Below are positions 8,532 through 17,703 of a DNA stretch of 64,000 nt, one piece after another. A program made the position numbers and the translations under genes. The number at the start of each line of letters is the position of its first letter. Position 1 is the stretch's first letter. Source of the stretch: Imperialibacter sp040222815 (lineage in GTDB: Bacteria; Bacteroidota; Bacteroidia; Cytophagales; Cyclobacteriaceae); assembly GCF_040222815.1 (NCBI RefSeq), contig NZ_JAVKCH010000040.1:434001-498000 (forward strand). Reading direction: 5' to 3'. Under the pieces are notes generated by a model. That model had not been told where the DNA came from. It was given only the letters and a program-made list of their open reading frames with translations, and searched no databases.

Positions 8532-9623
8532 ATGCAGCATGTGAGCGTGGAAAACAATATAGAAAATGCGTTTAGACTAGACCCCTTTTTTGAATTATCA
8601 CCCTATTTGCTCTGCATTGCCGGATACGACGGCTACTTCAGAAGAATAAATCCTGCCGTGTGCAAGCTGCTAGGCTACAGCCAGGAGGAACTGCTGCAAA
8701 AGCCTATCAGTGATTTCATCTACCACGACGACAAACATCTTACCAAAGTCCATCGGGACTCCCTCATAAGAAATGTGCCCCTGCTGGATTTCGAGAATCG
8801 ATATGTGACCAAAGGCGGGGAAGTAGTTTGGCTTTCATGGAATTCTATGCCCTATGACTCGGAACAGTTGGTATATGCCATTGCAAAAAATATTACCCAC
8901 AAAAAAAGGATTGAAGAAGGAAGAGAAGCATTGCTGGCCGACCTGGCTGAGGCAAACAAAGACCTGAAGCAGCTAAATTATACTACCTCGCATGACTTAA
9001 GATCCCCCGTCAACAATCTCCTTACAATAGTTGAATTGCTGGACAACTCAAATATTCAAAGCAAAGTCGCACTTGAGCTAATTCCTATCCTTAAAGCCGC
9101 TACGGAAAATCTCAATCAAACGCTGAATGACTACCTGAACATAATCAGCCAAAAAGAGAGCCAGACTGCACCCACCGAAGAACTTGACCTGAAGGAAGTG
9201 TTGAGTACCGTAGTCAATTCTATCAATTCTTTGGCGAAAAATGCCAATGTTCAGTTTGAAATCGACTTTTCGGAAGTAACACATATCAAATTCAACAGGG
9301 CCTATCTGGAGAGCGTGTTCCTGAACCTGATCACCAATTCGATCAAGTACCGGAGACTTGATGTGGAACCGGTAATCTCTATTTCGACTACCAGATCGCA
9401 CAACACAAACCAACTTGTCTTTTCAGACAACGGGCTTGGGTTTGACATGAACAAGGTAAAAGGAAAGATATTCGGGCTTCACCAGCGTTTTCATAACCAT
9501 AGCGACAGTAAAGGCATAGGCCTTTACTTGGTTCACAGCCATGTAACCAGCCTTGGCGGAAACATCGAAGTCGAAAGTGAGGTCAATAAGGGGACTAAGT
9601 TTACCATTTCATTCAACGAGTGA
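8532..9623 (+). CDS. PAS-domain sensor histidine kinase
   Basis: A 363-residue soluble sensor kinase. A single PAS domain (about residues 20-130) contains AGYDGYFRRINPAVCKLLGY and a PAC end AKNITHKKR. A DHp helix pair carries the phospho-acceptor in SHDLRSPVNNL (His near residue 154), and the ATPase domain has NLITNSIKYR, FSDNGLGFDM and DSKGIGLYLVHSHV. No transmembrane segment is seen, so it senses a cytoplasmic signal or binds another protein. I chose ATG 8532 over TTG 8499 because it has aagga upstream. No response regulator is adjacent. Convergent with the SulP gene. Confidence 0.9.
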   Translation: MQHVSVENNIENAFRLDPFFELSPYLLCIAGYDGYFRRINPAVCKLLGYSQEELLQKPISDFIYHDDKHLTKVHRDSLIRNVPLLDFENRYVTKGGEVVWLSWNSMPYDSEQLVYAIAKNITHKKRIEEGREALLADLAEANKDLKQLNYTTSHDLRSPVNNLLTIVELLDNSNIQSKVALELIPILKAATENLNQTLNDYLNIISQKESQTAPTEELDLKEVLSTVVNSINSLAKNANVQFEIDFSEVTHIKFNRAYLESVFLNLITNSIKYRRLDVEPVISISTTRSHNTNQLVFSDNGLGFDMNKVKGKIFGLHQRFHNHSDSKGIGLYLVHSHVTSLGGNIEVESEVNKGTKFTISFNE

Positions 9624-9650
9624 AATGGTAGCAATCACCTCGCCTCCATC

Positions 9651-11180
9651 TCAAATGGTATCCACGGCCACTTTGTAGGTGGGATCCTCCATAACATTCA
9701 CATCGATAAGCTGATCAGCATTTTGCAGCAGTTGTTTGCAGTCGGGGCTTAAGTGTTTCAGGTGAAGTTTCTTACCTACCTTCTGGTAACGTTCTGTGAT
9801 CTTATTCAAAGCTTCTATGGCTGACATGTCTACCACCCGGCTCTCCGCAAAGTCGATAATGACCTCGTCAGGGTCATTGGATACATCAAATTTTTCATTG
9901 AACGCAGCCACCGAGCCGAAAAAAAGTGGCCCATATATTTCATAGTGTTTTATGCCATTCGCATCGATGCTTTTTCTTGCCCTGATCCTTTTAGCGTTAT
10001 CCCAGGCAAAGACCAATGCGGCGATAATGACACCAACCAGTACAGCTAAAGCCAGGTTGTGCAGAAACACGGTGACCAGCGTTACCATTACCATCACGAA
10101 GATGTCGGACTTCGGCATTTTGTTGAACGTTCTCAAACTCGCCCATTCAAACGTACCAATGGCCACCATGATCATCAAGCCAGTAAGTGCGGCCATAGGC
10201 AATCTTTCAACGAGCCCGGCACCAAACATGATAAATACCAGCAACATCACAGCCGCCACAATGCCCGACAGCCTGGCCCTGGCACCAGAAGAAACGTTGA
10301 TAAGACTTTGGCCAATCATGGCGCAACCACCCATGCCTGAAAACAAACCCGACAGGATGTTGGCCGTGCCCTGAGCTACCGCCTCTTTGTTGCCCCGTCC
10401 CCTTGTTTCGGTAATTTCATCGACGATGTTGAGCGTAAGGAGGCTTTCGATCAGCCCCACCCCGGCCACTATGGCAGCATAGGGAAAAATGATGGCCAGC
10501 GTTTCGAGTGAAAAGGGAACTGATGGCAAGTGAAACGGAGGAAAACCGCCTTGTATAGAGGCTATGTCACCCACCGTTTTAGTATCAATACCAAAGATGG
10601 CCACGATACCAAAGACCACGAGGATAGCCGTAAGTGCTGCGGGAATAGCCTTTGTAATTTTCGGCAAGCCCCAAATGATCAGCATGGTTAACAACACAAA
10701 ACCTAACAGAATATACAAAGATGGGCCGGTCAGCCAGTGACCTGAAGCATCTTTAAACTGATCGAGCTGCGACATGAAAATGATAATGGCCAGCCCATTC
10801 ACAAAACCAAAAATAACCGGGTGTGGCACCAGGCGCATGAATTTTCCCAGGCGCAGAAAACCAGCCGCCAGCTGAATAATACCAGCGAGGATCACAGTGG
10901 CAAAAACGTATTCTACCCCATGCGACACCACCAGCGAAACAATCACTACCGCAACGGCTCCTGTAGCCCCGGAAATCATACCGGGCCTTCCACCGAAAAT
11001 GGACGTAATCAAGCCCATGACAAATGCTGCGTAAAGCCCTGTGAGAGGAGACAACCCGGCTATTAAAGCAAAAGCCACTGCCTCTGGCACAAGAGCCATG
11101 GCTACTGTAAGACCTGATAAAACTTCAGTTTTGTAATTGACCTTTTGGGAGAGGTCGAATAGGTTAAAATACTTCTTCAT
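9651..11180 (-). CDS. SulP family anion permease with STAS domain
   Basis: A 509-residue transporter of the SulP/SLC26 family. About 10-12 transmembrane segments occupy residues 20-390, with the signature GLYAAFVMGLITSIFGGRPGM region near 50 and GGCAMIGQSLINVSSGARA near 285. A cytoplasmic STAS domain forms the last 110 residues (EVIIDFAESRVVDMSAIEAL). Family members move sulfate, bicarbonate or other anions, usually with Na+ or H+. The anion is not predictable here. Convergent with the PAS kinase gene, 28 bases apart. Confidence 0.92.
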   Translation of the reverse strand: MKKYFNLFDLSQKVNYKTEVLSGLTVAMALVPEAVAFALIAGLSPLTGLYAAFVMGLITSIFGGRPGMISGATGAVAVVIVSLVVSHGVEYVFATVILAGIIQLAAGFLRLGKFMRLVPHPVIFGFVNGLAIIIFMSQLDQFKDASGHWLTGPSLYILLGFVLLTMLIIWGLPKITKAIPAALTAILVVFGIVAIFGIDTKTVGDIASIQGGFPPFHLPSVPFSLETLAIIFPYAAIVAGVGLIESLLTLNIVDEITETRGRGNKEAVAQGTANILSGLFSGMGGCAMIGQSLINVSSGARARLSGIVAAVMLLVFIMFGAGLVERLPMAALTGLMIMVAIGTFEWASLRTFNKMPKSDIFVMVMVTLVTVFLHNLALAVLVGVIIAALVFAWDNAKRIRARKSIDANGIKHYEIYGPLFFGSVAAFNEKFDVSNDPDEVIIDFAESRVVDMSAIEALNKITERYQKVGKKLHLKHLSPDCKQLLQNADQLIDVNVMEDPTYKVAVDTI

Positions 11181-11347
11181 TAAAGTTTGGTAAATGGCTC
11201 CTCACCCCGGGAAATAGTCACCCAGGGATGAAATCAATATATTGTATTAGGAATTTATGGCTGGGCGTTAAGCAGGTAGTAGGTTTGCCCTCTATCATTT
11301 TCGGACTGCAAAGGTAGGGATAATCCTTTTCATTCGAATCATTGACC

Positions 11348-11530
11348 AAGAAAATCGGAGGGCAAACGCATTTAAAACTATTTAACTTTGAAATTCTTCT
11401 TTTTTACCCTAACCCTAAAGGGAAAGAAGAATTTCAAAGCTGTTTCACCCTTAAGGGCCGTGGTAGAAAAACAGCTTTGAAAATAATTTATCTAATTTGT
11501 TTTAAATGCGTTTGCCCTGAAGAAAATCGG
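11348..11530. mobile_element. MITE-like palindromic element with flanking 11-bp direct repeats
   Basis: Perfect 20-bp terminal inverted repeats lie at 11359-11378 (agggcaaacgcatttaaaac) and 11499-11518. Inside are two further hairpins: ctttgaaattcttctt at 11386-11401 with aagaagaatttcaaag at 11425-11438 region, and caaagctgttt with aaacagctttg at about 11435-11478. The 11-mer aagaaaatcgg stands on both sides (11348-11358 and 11520-11530), as expected of a target-site duplication. There is no coding capacity. Direct repeats of 9-12 bases are known for IS4-like transposition, so a trans-acting IS4-type enzyme is an inference. The rest of 11181-11615 shows no gene. Confidence 0.75.
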
Positions 11531-11615
11531 TCGCTCACCATTTGTCCACAGCCTTGTCGGTGTAGAACAGGCGCTTTTCGTATATTGAACCTTCGTCTAA
11601 CACAACCGAGCAACC

Positions 11616-12386
11616 ATGAATGTTACCCACCTGAAGCTACTCCTTTTTGTCTGCGTTATCACCATCTTACCTGCCTGTCAGAGCCACAAACCCCAAACCT
11701 GGGTTTTCATCATGGCAGGGCAGTCGAATATGGCAGGGCGTGGTATAGTTGAGCCTCAGGATACAGTGACCAATCCAAGAATACTTACTATTGACTCTCT
11801 TGGGAAGGTAATCAAAGCCAAAGAGCCACTGCATTTTTACGAACCGAGCAGGGTGGGCCTCGACTGCGGCTTGTCGTTTGCCAAAACTCTTCTGCCTCAA
11901 CTTCCTGAAAATGACACCATCATGATCATACCAACTGCCGTTGGTGGCAGCGCCATGTCGCAATGGCTGGGTGATTCGCTTTACCGAAATGTGAAGCTGC
12001 TTTCTAACTTCAAAGAAAAGGTAGCGATTGGAAAGCAGCATGGAGAAATAAAGGCCATTCTCTGGCATCAGGGAGAAAGCGACGCCAACGAAAGGTCAAT
12101 AGAAGCCTATCCGAGCAAAATCCCTCAGTTGTTGGCCACTTTCCGGTCTATTGTGCAAAACGACTCATTGCCAGTGCTGATGGGAGAGCTGGGAAGCTAT
12201 TCTAATAACAACGATTATTGGCAAATGGTGAATACGGCGATCCGTGAATATGCCGCCACCGACCAAAATGTGTCGGTGATTGGCACCCAGGACTTGATTC
12301 ACAAAGGAGACACCGTACATTTCAATTCCGCCGGGCAAAGGGAAATTGGGAAGAGGTTTGCAGAGGCATATTGGGGGAATGATTGA
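11616..12386 (+). CDS. sialate O-acetylesterase (SASA) domain lipoprotein
   Basis: A 256-residue protein with a lipoprotein signal ending TILPAC at about residue 21. The SGNH-hydrolase fold of SASA/DUF303 carbohydrate esterases is shown by the nucleophile block FIMAGQSNMAGRG, the glycine block TAVGGSAMSQW, ILWHQGESDAN, and the C-terminal catalytic histidine in VHFNSAGQREIG. Such enzymes remove acetyl groups from sugars; the natural glycan is unknown. The gene stands alone downstream of the MITE-like element. Confidence 0.88.
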   Translation: MNVTHLKLLLFVCVITILPACQSHKPQTWVFIMAGQSNMAGRGIVEPQDTVTNPRILTIDSLGKVIKAKEPLHFYEPSRVGLDCGLSFAKTLLPQLPENDTIMIIPTAVGGSAMSQWLGDSLYRNVKLLSNFKEKVAIGKQHGEIKAILWHQGESDANERSIEAYPSKIPQLLATFRSIVQNDSLPVLMGELGSYSNNNDYWQMVNTAIREYAATDQNVSVIGTQDLIHKGDTVHFNSAGQREIGKRFAEAYWGND

Positions 12387-12573
12387 ATGAGGCGCTAATC
12401 TTTCCCTAAGGTTTTGACTTGACCGTTTCTAAAACACTATACTCTGGGTTTTTCAACTAGCCAACGCAGGTTTTTGCATAAAATTTTCTCCTGTTCGGAT
12501 AAGGAAGTAACTGATAGGGATAGTCTTTCAAGCTCTAGTTCTCAAAAGCCGTAAAATCAAGAAAATTCTAGTG

Positions 12574-13560
12574 ATGAGAAAGACGTTACTCCTGACGGGT
12601 TTCATAGGGACAATAGTTTCCTTTGGGCTTTTTGCCCAGGACAATGCTGGTTCGGTGGCCTTTACCATTCCTGAAAATGATCTTCTACCTGAGAGTATTG
12701 CTTACGATCCTGGCACGGACGTGTTTTATGTTGGCAGCACCCGCCGAGGAAAAATTATCAAAATAGAGAAGGATGGCTCTCAATCCACCTTTGTAGAAGG
12801 TGGGCAATTTGGGCAGTGGATGGTGATTGGGATCAAGATTGACCCAAAGAGAAATGAATTGTGGTTCTGTAGTTCGGGAGGTACAAACCTTATTGGATAC
12901 GATAAGCAGGACGACAAAGAGGGCCGTCCGGCCGGAATCTTCAGAGTTAACCTTAGCTCTGGCGAGCTCATCAAAAAGTATACTTTGGAGGAGAATGGAG
13001 AGGTTCATTTTTTCAACGACCTGGTCATTCATGAAAATGGAGATGTGTATGCAAGTCATATGTTCAATGATCAGGCCGTCTACAAAATAGATCGAGACAA
13101 GGATCAATTGGAACCATATGTTCAAAGTGAACTCATAAAATATCCGAACGGGATGGACATCTCCGATGATGGAAAAACGCTTTTCGTTGCTCACTCTGAG
13201 GGTATTGCAAAGGTCTCATTAGCCTCAGGAAAAGTAGAAAACCTGGCTGTGGCAAACAGCATTAAGGTCAGCCATCGTGAAAGCATCGACGGTCTATATG
13301 TCTACAAAAACTCGCTGATCGGGATTCAGTCGGACCTCAATCGTGTGACTCAATTTGATTTAAGCGTGCCTCAAGGTGCTATCGTACGAGAAAAAATACT
13401 TCAGGAGAATGATTCAAGGATGGATCACCCTACCACGGGGGTGCTGGTGGGTGATGTATTTTACTATGTGGCGAATGCTCAATTTCAAAAGGTCAACGAG
13501 AATGGATCGGTTGACCAGCCTTTAAGCGACCCAACCATCCTAAAACTCAAATTAAAATGA
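12574..13560 (+). CDS. secreted SMP-30/gluconolactonase-like beta-propeller protein
   Basis: A protein of about 328 residues with a Sec signal peptide MRKTLLLTGFIGTIVSFGLFAQ. The rest is a six-bladed propeller of the SMP-30/strictosidine synthase type: LPESIAYDPGTDVFYVGST, ELWFCSSGG, HFFNDLVIHENGDVYASH, YPNGMDISDDGKTLFVAHS and a final blade near MDHPTTGVLVGD. Family members are metal-dependent lactonases, but similar propellers can be binding proteins. I prefer ATG 12574 to GTG 12571. The stop overlaps the next gene's start (ATGA), so both are translated together. Confidence 0.82.
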   Translation: MRKTLLLTGFIGTIVSFGLFAQDNAGSVAFTIPENDLLPESIAYDPGTDVFYVGSTRRGKIIKIEKDGSQSTFVEGGQFGQWMVIGIKIDPKRNELWFCSSGGTNLIGYDKQDDKEGRPAGIFRVNLSSGELIKKYTLEENGEVHFFNDLVIHENGDVYASHMFNDQAVYKIDRDKDQLEPYVQSELIKYPNGMDISDDGKTLFVAHSEGIAKVSLASGKVENLAVANSIKVSHRESIDGLYVYKNSLIGIQSDLNRVTQFDLSVPQGAIVREKILQENDSRMDHPTTGVLVGDVFYYVANAQFQKVNENGSVDQPLSDPTILKLKLK

Positions 13561-14102
13561 AGATCACTTTCACCTTACTCCTAACCTTAGCATTTACCTG
13601 GCCAGCAAACGCACAGGACACGCCAACTCTGAAACAACTGTTGAATAAAGTAGTCGGCGGCGTGTGGGTATCAACCAACGAAAAAAACACAAAGAGTCCG
13701 GAAGACTTTGAGACCTTTTTTATGTCTTTCAGAAATTGGGCAGACAGTGAGTCGGTAACAGGAAATATTTATGGAATTACCAATGCAGGTGACACCAGCC
13801 AGCTAATGGAGGTATGGAACTTCGTTGATCTGGCAAACAATAACATTTTTCTTGTCCAGCGAAATGCATGGGGCGGAAAAAGCATTGGATTCATTACTCC
13901 CCTTGAAGGACAACACCTGGACATCCAGTTTAAAACAACCGTTCCTGACGGCAGATCTTATTTCACCCGTGATATCCATTACTTCCAGGGTGAAGGTAAA
14001 ATGAAGGCCGTTACCTATCATAAAGCTAAGGAAGAAGATGCCTGGGAAGAAGCAGGCCATTCTGAGTGGATTCTTAAAAATAAAGCACAAAGCCATGAAT
14101 AA
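13557..14102 (+). CDS. secreted hypothetical protein, lipocalin-like
   Basis: A 181-residue protein with the signal peptide MKITFTLLLTLAFTWPANAQ. The mature part begins with a GGVWVS motif followed by alternating beta strands (LMEVWNFVDLANN, SIGFITPLEGQHLDIQF), which looks like the small beta-barrel ligand-binding families annotated as lipocalin-like or DUF1579-like. I cannot assign a ligand. It overlaps the SMP-30 gene by four bases and the next gene by eight, so it is the middle member of a three-gene operon. Confidence 0.65.
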   Translation: MKITFTLLLTLAFTWPANAQDTPTLKQLLNKVVGGVWVSTNEKNTKSPEDFETFFMSFRNWADSESVTGNIYGITNAGDTSQLMEVWNFVDLANNNIFLVQRNAWGGKSIGFITPLEGQHLDIQFKTTVPDGRSYFTRDIHYFQGEGKMKAVTYHKAKEEDAWEEAGHSEWILKNKAQSHE

Positions 14103-14943
14103 AATCTCAAGAAGAAAAGTGTTGACAGGTTCCGCAATGGGAATCATCGGTTTGTCCCTGCCCCTTACCTCTCATGCTGCATCAGCTTTTGAAGCACCGT
14201 CAATCGCAGGTAAGCCGCATGCATCGTACCCATCGATTGAGCATGAATTAGTTTCAGAGGTCGTTGGTAAATCGCATTCCGATTTAGACAGAGTGAAGGA
14301 ATTGGTCGACCAAAGGCCAGAGCTTGCCAGGGCCACGATTGACTGGGGGTTCGCAGATTTCGAGTCTGCCATTGGCGCAGCTTCTCACGTGGGAAGACGT
14401 GATATTGTACAGTATCTGCTAGGCAAAGGGGCCAGGCCCAATATCTTCACCTATGCGACACTGGGAGCATACGAGGCCGTCAAAAGTATGATTGACTATA
14501 CGCCAGGGATTCAAACAACCTATGGGCCTCACGGCATAAGCTTGCTCGCTCACGCCTCGGCGGGACTTAGAATGGAAAAAACGATGACAGCCCAGGAGGT
14601 TGATAATTGTAAAAAACTTATCGACTACCTGGAATCGCTTGGCAATGCCAATGGTCAAAAGTTTGAGGATATCCCTGATGAGAAAAAACCAAAATATTTA
14701 GGTGACTATAAATACGGTCAGGCTAAAGATGAGGGCTTCTCAGTACAGCTAAATATGAGGAAGATGCTTTCGCTGGGAGTCATTGGCCAATTTGGCGGCG
14801 CCCTTTATCAAACTGGTGACAATGAATTTATATACAATGGAGCCCCATCTGTGAAAATATCATTCCAGTTTGAAAATAATGAGATCAAGTCTTTAACTGT
14901 GAAAGAACCGGGCCAATCAATTGTAGCCGCCAAAATCTCCTAA
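14095..14943 (+). CDS. Tat-exported ankyrin-repeat-like protein
   Basis: About 282 residues from MNKISRRKVLTGSAMG, a twin-arginine signal with a clean hydrophobic stretch; the frame extends further upstream to 14038 but this start fits the signal. The mature region has ankyrin-like helices (RVKELVDQRPELARA, AASHVGRRDIVQYLLGKG) followed by a beta-rich C-terminal domain ending KISFQFENNEIKSLTVKEPG. Similar Tat-ankyrin proteins occur in Bacteroidota gene clusters of unknown role. It overlaps the preceding secreted-protein gene, suggesting that the propeller, beta-barrel and ankyrin proteins act together in the periplasm. Confidence 0.75.
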   Translation: MNKISRRKVLTGSAMGIIGLSLPLTSHAASAFEAPSIAGKPHASYPSIEHELVSEVVGKSHSDLDRVKELVDQRPELARATIDWGFADFESAIGAASHVGRRDIVQYLLGKGARPNIFTYATLGAYEAVKSMIDYTPGIQTTYGPHGISLLAHASAGLRMEKTMTAQEVDNCKKLIDYLESLGNANGQKFEDIPDEKKPKYLGDYKYGQAKDEGFSVQLNMRKMLSLGVIGQFGGALYQTGDNEFIYNGAPSVKISFQFENNEIKSLTVKEPGQSIVAAKIS

Positions 14944-14977
14944 CGAAGAAGCCTGGTGGTCATTTTGCGATCAGATA

Positions 14978-15667
14978 TTACGCTTGAAACTTTGCCAGCA
15001 CCCTGATAAGTGCTTCTCTGTGGTTTCCGCCAACCGGAATTTCCGTTTCCCCGACTTCAAGATCCTGACTTGTGTAGGATTTGATCTTAGTCAGGTTGAC
15101 GATGTACGACCTGTGTGATCTAAAGAAAACGTCCTCAGGTAATATCTCTTCCAGATGGCTTAACTTCTGATAGGTAATCAACGTTCGCTTTTCGCAGAAG
15201 ACCCGCACGTAATTGCTGAGCCCCTGGATATATAAAATCTCGTCAAGAAAAACCTGAACCATTTTCATGTCGACTTTCAGGTAGACATACAACGGGGATT
15301 TTTCGGGGTGCGTTGGCTTAGTAAGTACCCTATTGACAGCCTTCAGGAATCGCTCTTGAGAAATCGGTTTTAACAAGTAGTCTACAACATTCAGCTCATA
15401 GCCTTCAAGTGCATACTCTCTATTTGCCGTGGTAATGATAACCTTCGGTGGGTGCTCTAAACTCTTTACAAACGACAATCCATCAAGGTAAGGCATTTCG
15501 ATGTCCAGGAATATGAGGTCCACCGCCTGCTGCTGGATCAGCTGACTTGCTTCAATTGCATTGAGGCATTTACCAACCAGATTGATTTGATCAAATGGCT
15601 CAATATAGCGCTCCAAAATTTCCTGAGCGATTGGCTCATCATCAACTATCAGGCAATTGAGTCTCAT
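14978..15667 (-). CDS. LytTR-family response regulator
   Basis: A 229-residue two-domain regulator. The receiver domain has the acidic pair in VDDEP, the phospho-acceptor D55 in LIFLDIEMPYLDG, and the conserved lysine in DYLLKPIS. A LytTR DNA-binding domain (about 130-225) has DEILYIQGLSNYVRVF, FFRSHRSYIVNLTKI and VGETEIPVGG. It overlaps the upstream kinase gene by four bases, so it is the cognate partner. The nearby secreted three-gene operon, transcribed toward it, is a possible but unproven target. Confidence 0.92.
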   Translation of the reverse strand: MRLNCLIVDDEPIAQEILERYIEPFDQINLVGKCLNAIEASQLIQQQAVDLIFLDIEMPYLDGLSFVKSLEHPPKVIITTANREYALEGYELNVVDYLLKPISQERFLKAVNRVLTKPTHPEKSPLYVYLKVDMKMVQVFLDEILYIQGLSNYVRVFCEKRTLITYQKLSHLEEILPEDVFFRSHRSYIVNLTKIKSYTSQDLEVGETEIPVGGNHREALIRVLAKFQA

Positions 15668-16686
15668 ATCGTTTTGTGAATAGTTATGTGAACTGTAAAA
15701 ATGTCACCGAGTTTCTTACAGCTTAGCGTATGACTTCCCGGATAAAGCAAGTTGAGCCTCCTTTTTACATTGGCGATTCCTAATCCATTCTTCCCCTCTT
15801 TTTTCTGAGTCTCATCAAATACTTTGTTTTGGATGATAAATTCTAATCCACCATCAGAACTCGTAATTCGAATTGATATCCACCCATCTTTTGAGCTTTT
15901 ATTTACTCCGTGCTTAAAGCTGTTTTCAACAAACGGCAGCAAAATTAGAGGTGGTATTTGGCAAAGCTCTACATCTCCGTTTACCTCAATGTCCGTTTCA
16001 AATCTGTTCTCATAGCGTATCTGCTCTAACTCAATATACCTTTCTATCTGATCAATTTCCTTCGACAGAGGCACCAATTCCTTGTCAGCTTCATAAAGAA
16101 TATAGCTCATAAGTTCAGACAGTTGCATGACCACCTCGGGCGTTCGATCTGACTTTTTAAGTGCCAATCCATACAAAGTATTAAGTGTGTTAAAGAAAAA
16201 GTGCGGGTTGATCTGAGACCGCAGATACCCCAATTCCGCTTTTATCTTTTCGCTTTCCAACAACTGGGCCCGGCGCTCAGAAGACACCCACCGCCTCATT
16301 ACCACCAGGCCAATCAGAAAGATCATTGGAGATGTGATGATCATTGACGACTGGAGGAACTTATAGGCTTGAAAAAAATCGCCCTGGCTCCAACCCGGAA
16401 AAATGATAGCGTTCAGATAGTAGTAGAAAAAAAGTCGATTGAGCAGGCTGGCCAATAGAATAGTGGCGACAGAATAGAAAAGGTAAGTAGTAATTCTCTT
16501 TTTCAGCAAAAACTGTGGCAGGAGCCAGAAATAGTTTAAATAAACCACAACCAGCCGAAAAGGAAGGTAGCCGAGCTCCATATAGAATGCCTGATCAAAC
16601 TTATTGTTATACCCACCCTCTACGAACGTGAATATGGCCATGTAAGTGACCCAGAAAAGGAGGTGGAAGTAAACTTCTTTCTTCAA
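15664..16686 (-). CDS. LytS/YehU-type membrane histidine kinase
   Basis: A 340-residue sensor kinase with four transmembrane helices in residues 5-130, a short coiled linker, and the His_kinase/HATPase module of the LytS type: SQINPHFFFNTLNTLYGLAL with His162 as acceptor, then PPLILLPFVENSFKHGV as the N box and GLGIANVKRRLNLLYPG as the G box. The start appears to be TTG 16686 (no in-frame ATG before the first helix). It ends overlapping the LytTR gene by four bases, giving a classic LytS-LytT pair. Confidence 0.9.
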   Translation of the reverse strand: MKKEVYFHLLFWVTYMAIFTFVEGGYNNKFDQAFYMELGYLPFRLVVVYLNYFWLLPQFLLKKRITTYLFYSVATILLASLLNRLFFYYYLNAIIFPGWSQGDFFQAYKFLQSSMIITSPMIFLIGLVVMRRWVSSERRAQLLESEKIKAELGYLRSQINPHFFFNTLNTLYGLALKKSDRTPEVVMQLSELMSYILYEADKELVPLSKEIDQIERYIELEQIRYENRFETDIEVNGDVELCQIPPLILLPFVENSFKHGVNKSSKDGWISIRITSSDGGLEFIIQNKVFDETQKKEGKNGLGIANVKRRLNLLYPGSHTLSCKKLGDIFTVHITIHKTI

Positions 16687-16854
16687 GCTTTTTGATTCAA
16701 AAGTAACAAACTCAATCTTTTCTATCCTTTGTGCAGAGAGCCTATACGTAAGATAAATCGGGTTCTGGATTAGGCTAGAGTCAAATCACATAACAACCTG
16801 CGCAATTCGAATAATATTTAAAATTCCATCCAGATGAAAAGGTAATTTGAGGTA

Positions 16855-17508
16855 ATGGAAAATAACATCGTGTTGATTCATGCCGGCATAGCTGTTCTCT
16901 TCGCACTATACCTCTTACTGCGACTCACTATCTCACTTTTTGGACTTAAGAGCCCAGAATACCAGGCAATTATGCGGAGAAAATTTCGCATTGCTGACTA
17001 TTGTTTTGTCGGACTCATTTTGGTTTCAGGACTTTATCCCATCATCATCCTTGGCAAGATTGAGCTCTATCATGCGTTAAAAATAATACTGTTGGGTTTG
17101 GTGTTTTGGGCTAGTCGAATTTCTACCATGAATTATGTCGGAGCCTCCTTGTTAGGTCTCCTGTTACTGGCAGCGGCCGGGTATACCTCCTTCACTGATA
17201 GTCCAGTTTTTCCAAAAGCCGGGAGCACATTTGAAAAGGATCATCCTGAAGTAGCCACACTATCAAATACTGAAAAAGGACGAGCTATCTTTTCTTCGAT
17301 CTGTGCAGAATGCCATGGTAACGATGGCAAAAAGGGACTTTTTCATGCCGCTGACCTCACTCTATCAAAGCTTACAACAGAGCAAAAGATTGAAATTGTC
17401 AAAGAAGGAAGCCCACTCACGGTCATGCGATCTTTTTCGAAGGAATTATCAGCTAAAGAGATTGAAGCAGTAGTGACATATGTAGAAAAATATATGGTTG
17501 AAAATTGA
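16855..17508 (+). CDS. membrane protein with C-terminal cytochrome c domain
   Basis: A 217-residue protein. Residues 1-120 contain four transmembrane helices resembling a SirB/CopD-like bundle (RRKFRIADYCFVGLILVSGLYP region). A monohaem cytochrome c domain follows, with the haem-binding motif CAECH near residue 149 and the axial methionine candidate in VMRSFSKELSAKEI near 185. This suggests an inner-membrane protein with a periplasmic electron-carrying domain. The start has gagg upstream. It is alone, divergent from the LytS kinase gene. Its partner oxidase or reductase is not in the window. Confidence 0.8.
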   Translation: MENNIVLIHAGIAVLFALYLLLRLTISLFGLKSPEYQAIMRRKFRIADYCFVGLILVSGLYPIIILGKIELYHALKIILLGLVFWASRISTMNYVGASLLGLLLLAAAGYTSFTDSPVFPKAGSTFEKDHPEVATLSNTEKGRAIFSSICAECHGNDGKKGLFHAADLTLSKLTTEQKIEIVKEGSPLTVMRSFSKELSAKEIEAVVTYVEKYMVEN

Positions 17509-17703
17509 AAGCTTAGAAAGCAAGCAGTAGCCATTTGTAAACCGCCCCGGAGGAATAGGCCATTGGAATGGTGAGGATCCCAAATCATCATGCCAATAGT
17601 TGCTCCGGTTACATATTTCCCCTTTTTACTCTGAGGCGTTTGTGTTTTATTTATCGAAAGGACACTAAGCACCCTGCCTTTGTCCTGAAAAATTCTACAA
17701 CCA

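Noticed and set aside
11342..11752. 136-residue plus-strand open frame
   Set aside because: Covers the MITE-like palindrome and then runs out of frame into the SASA esterase gene.
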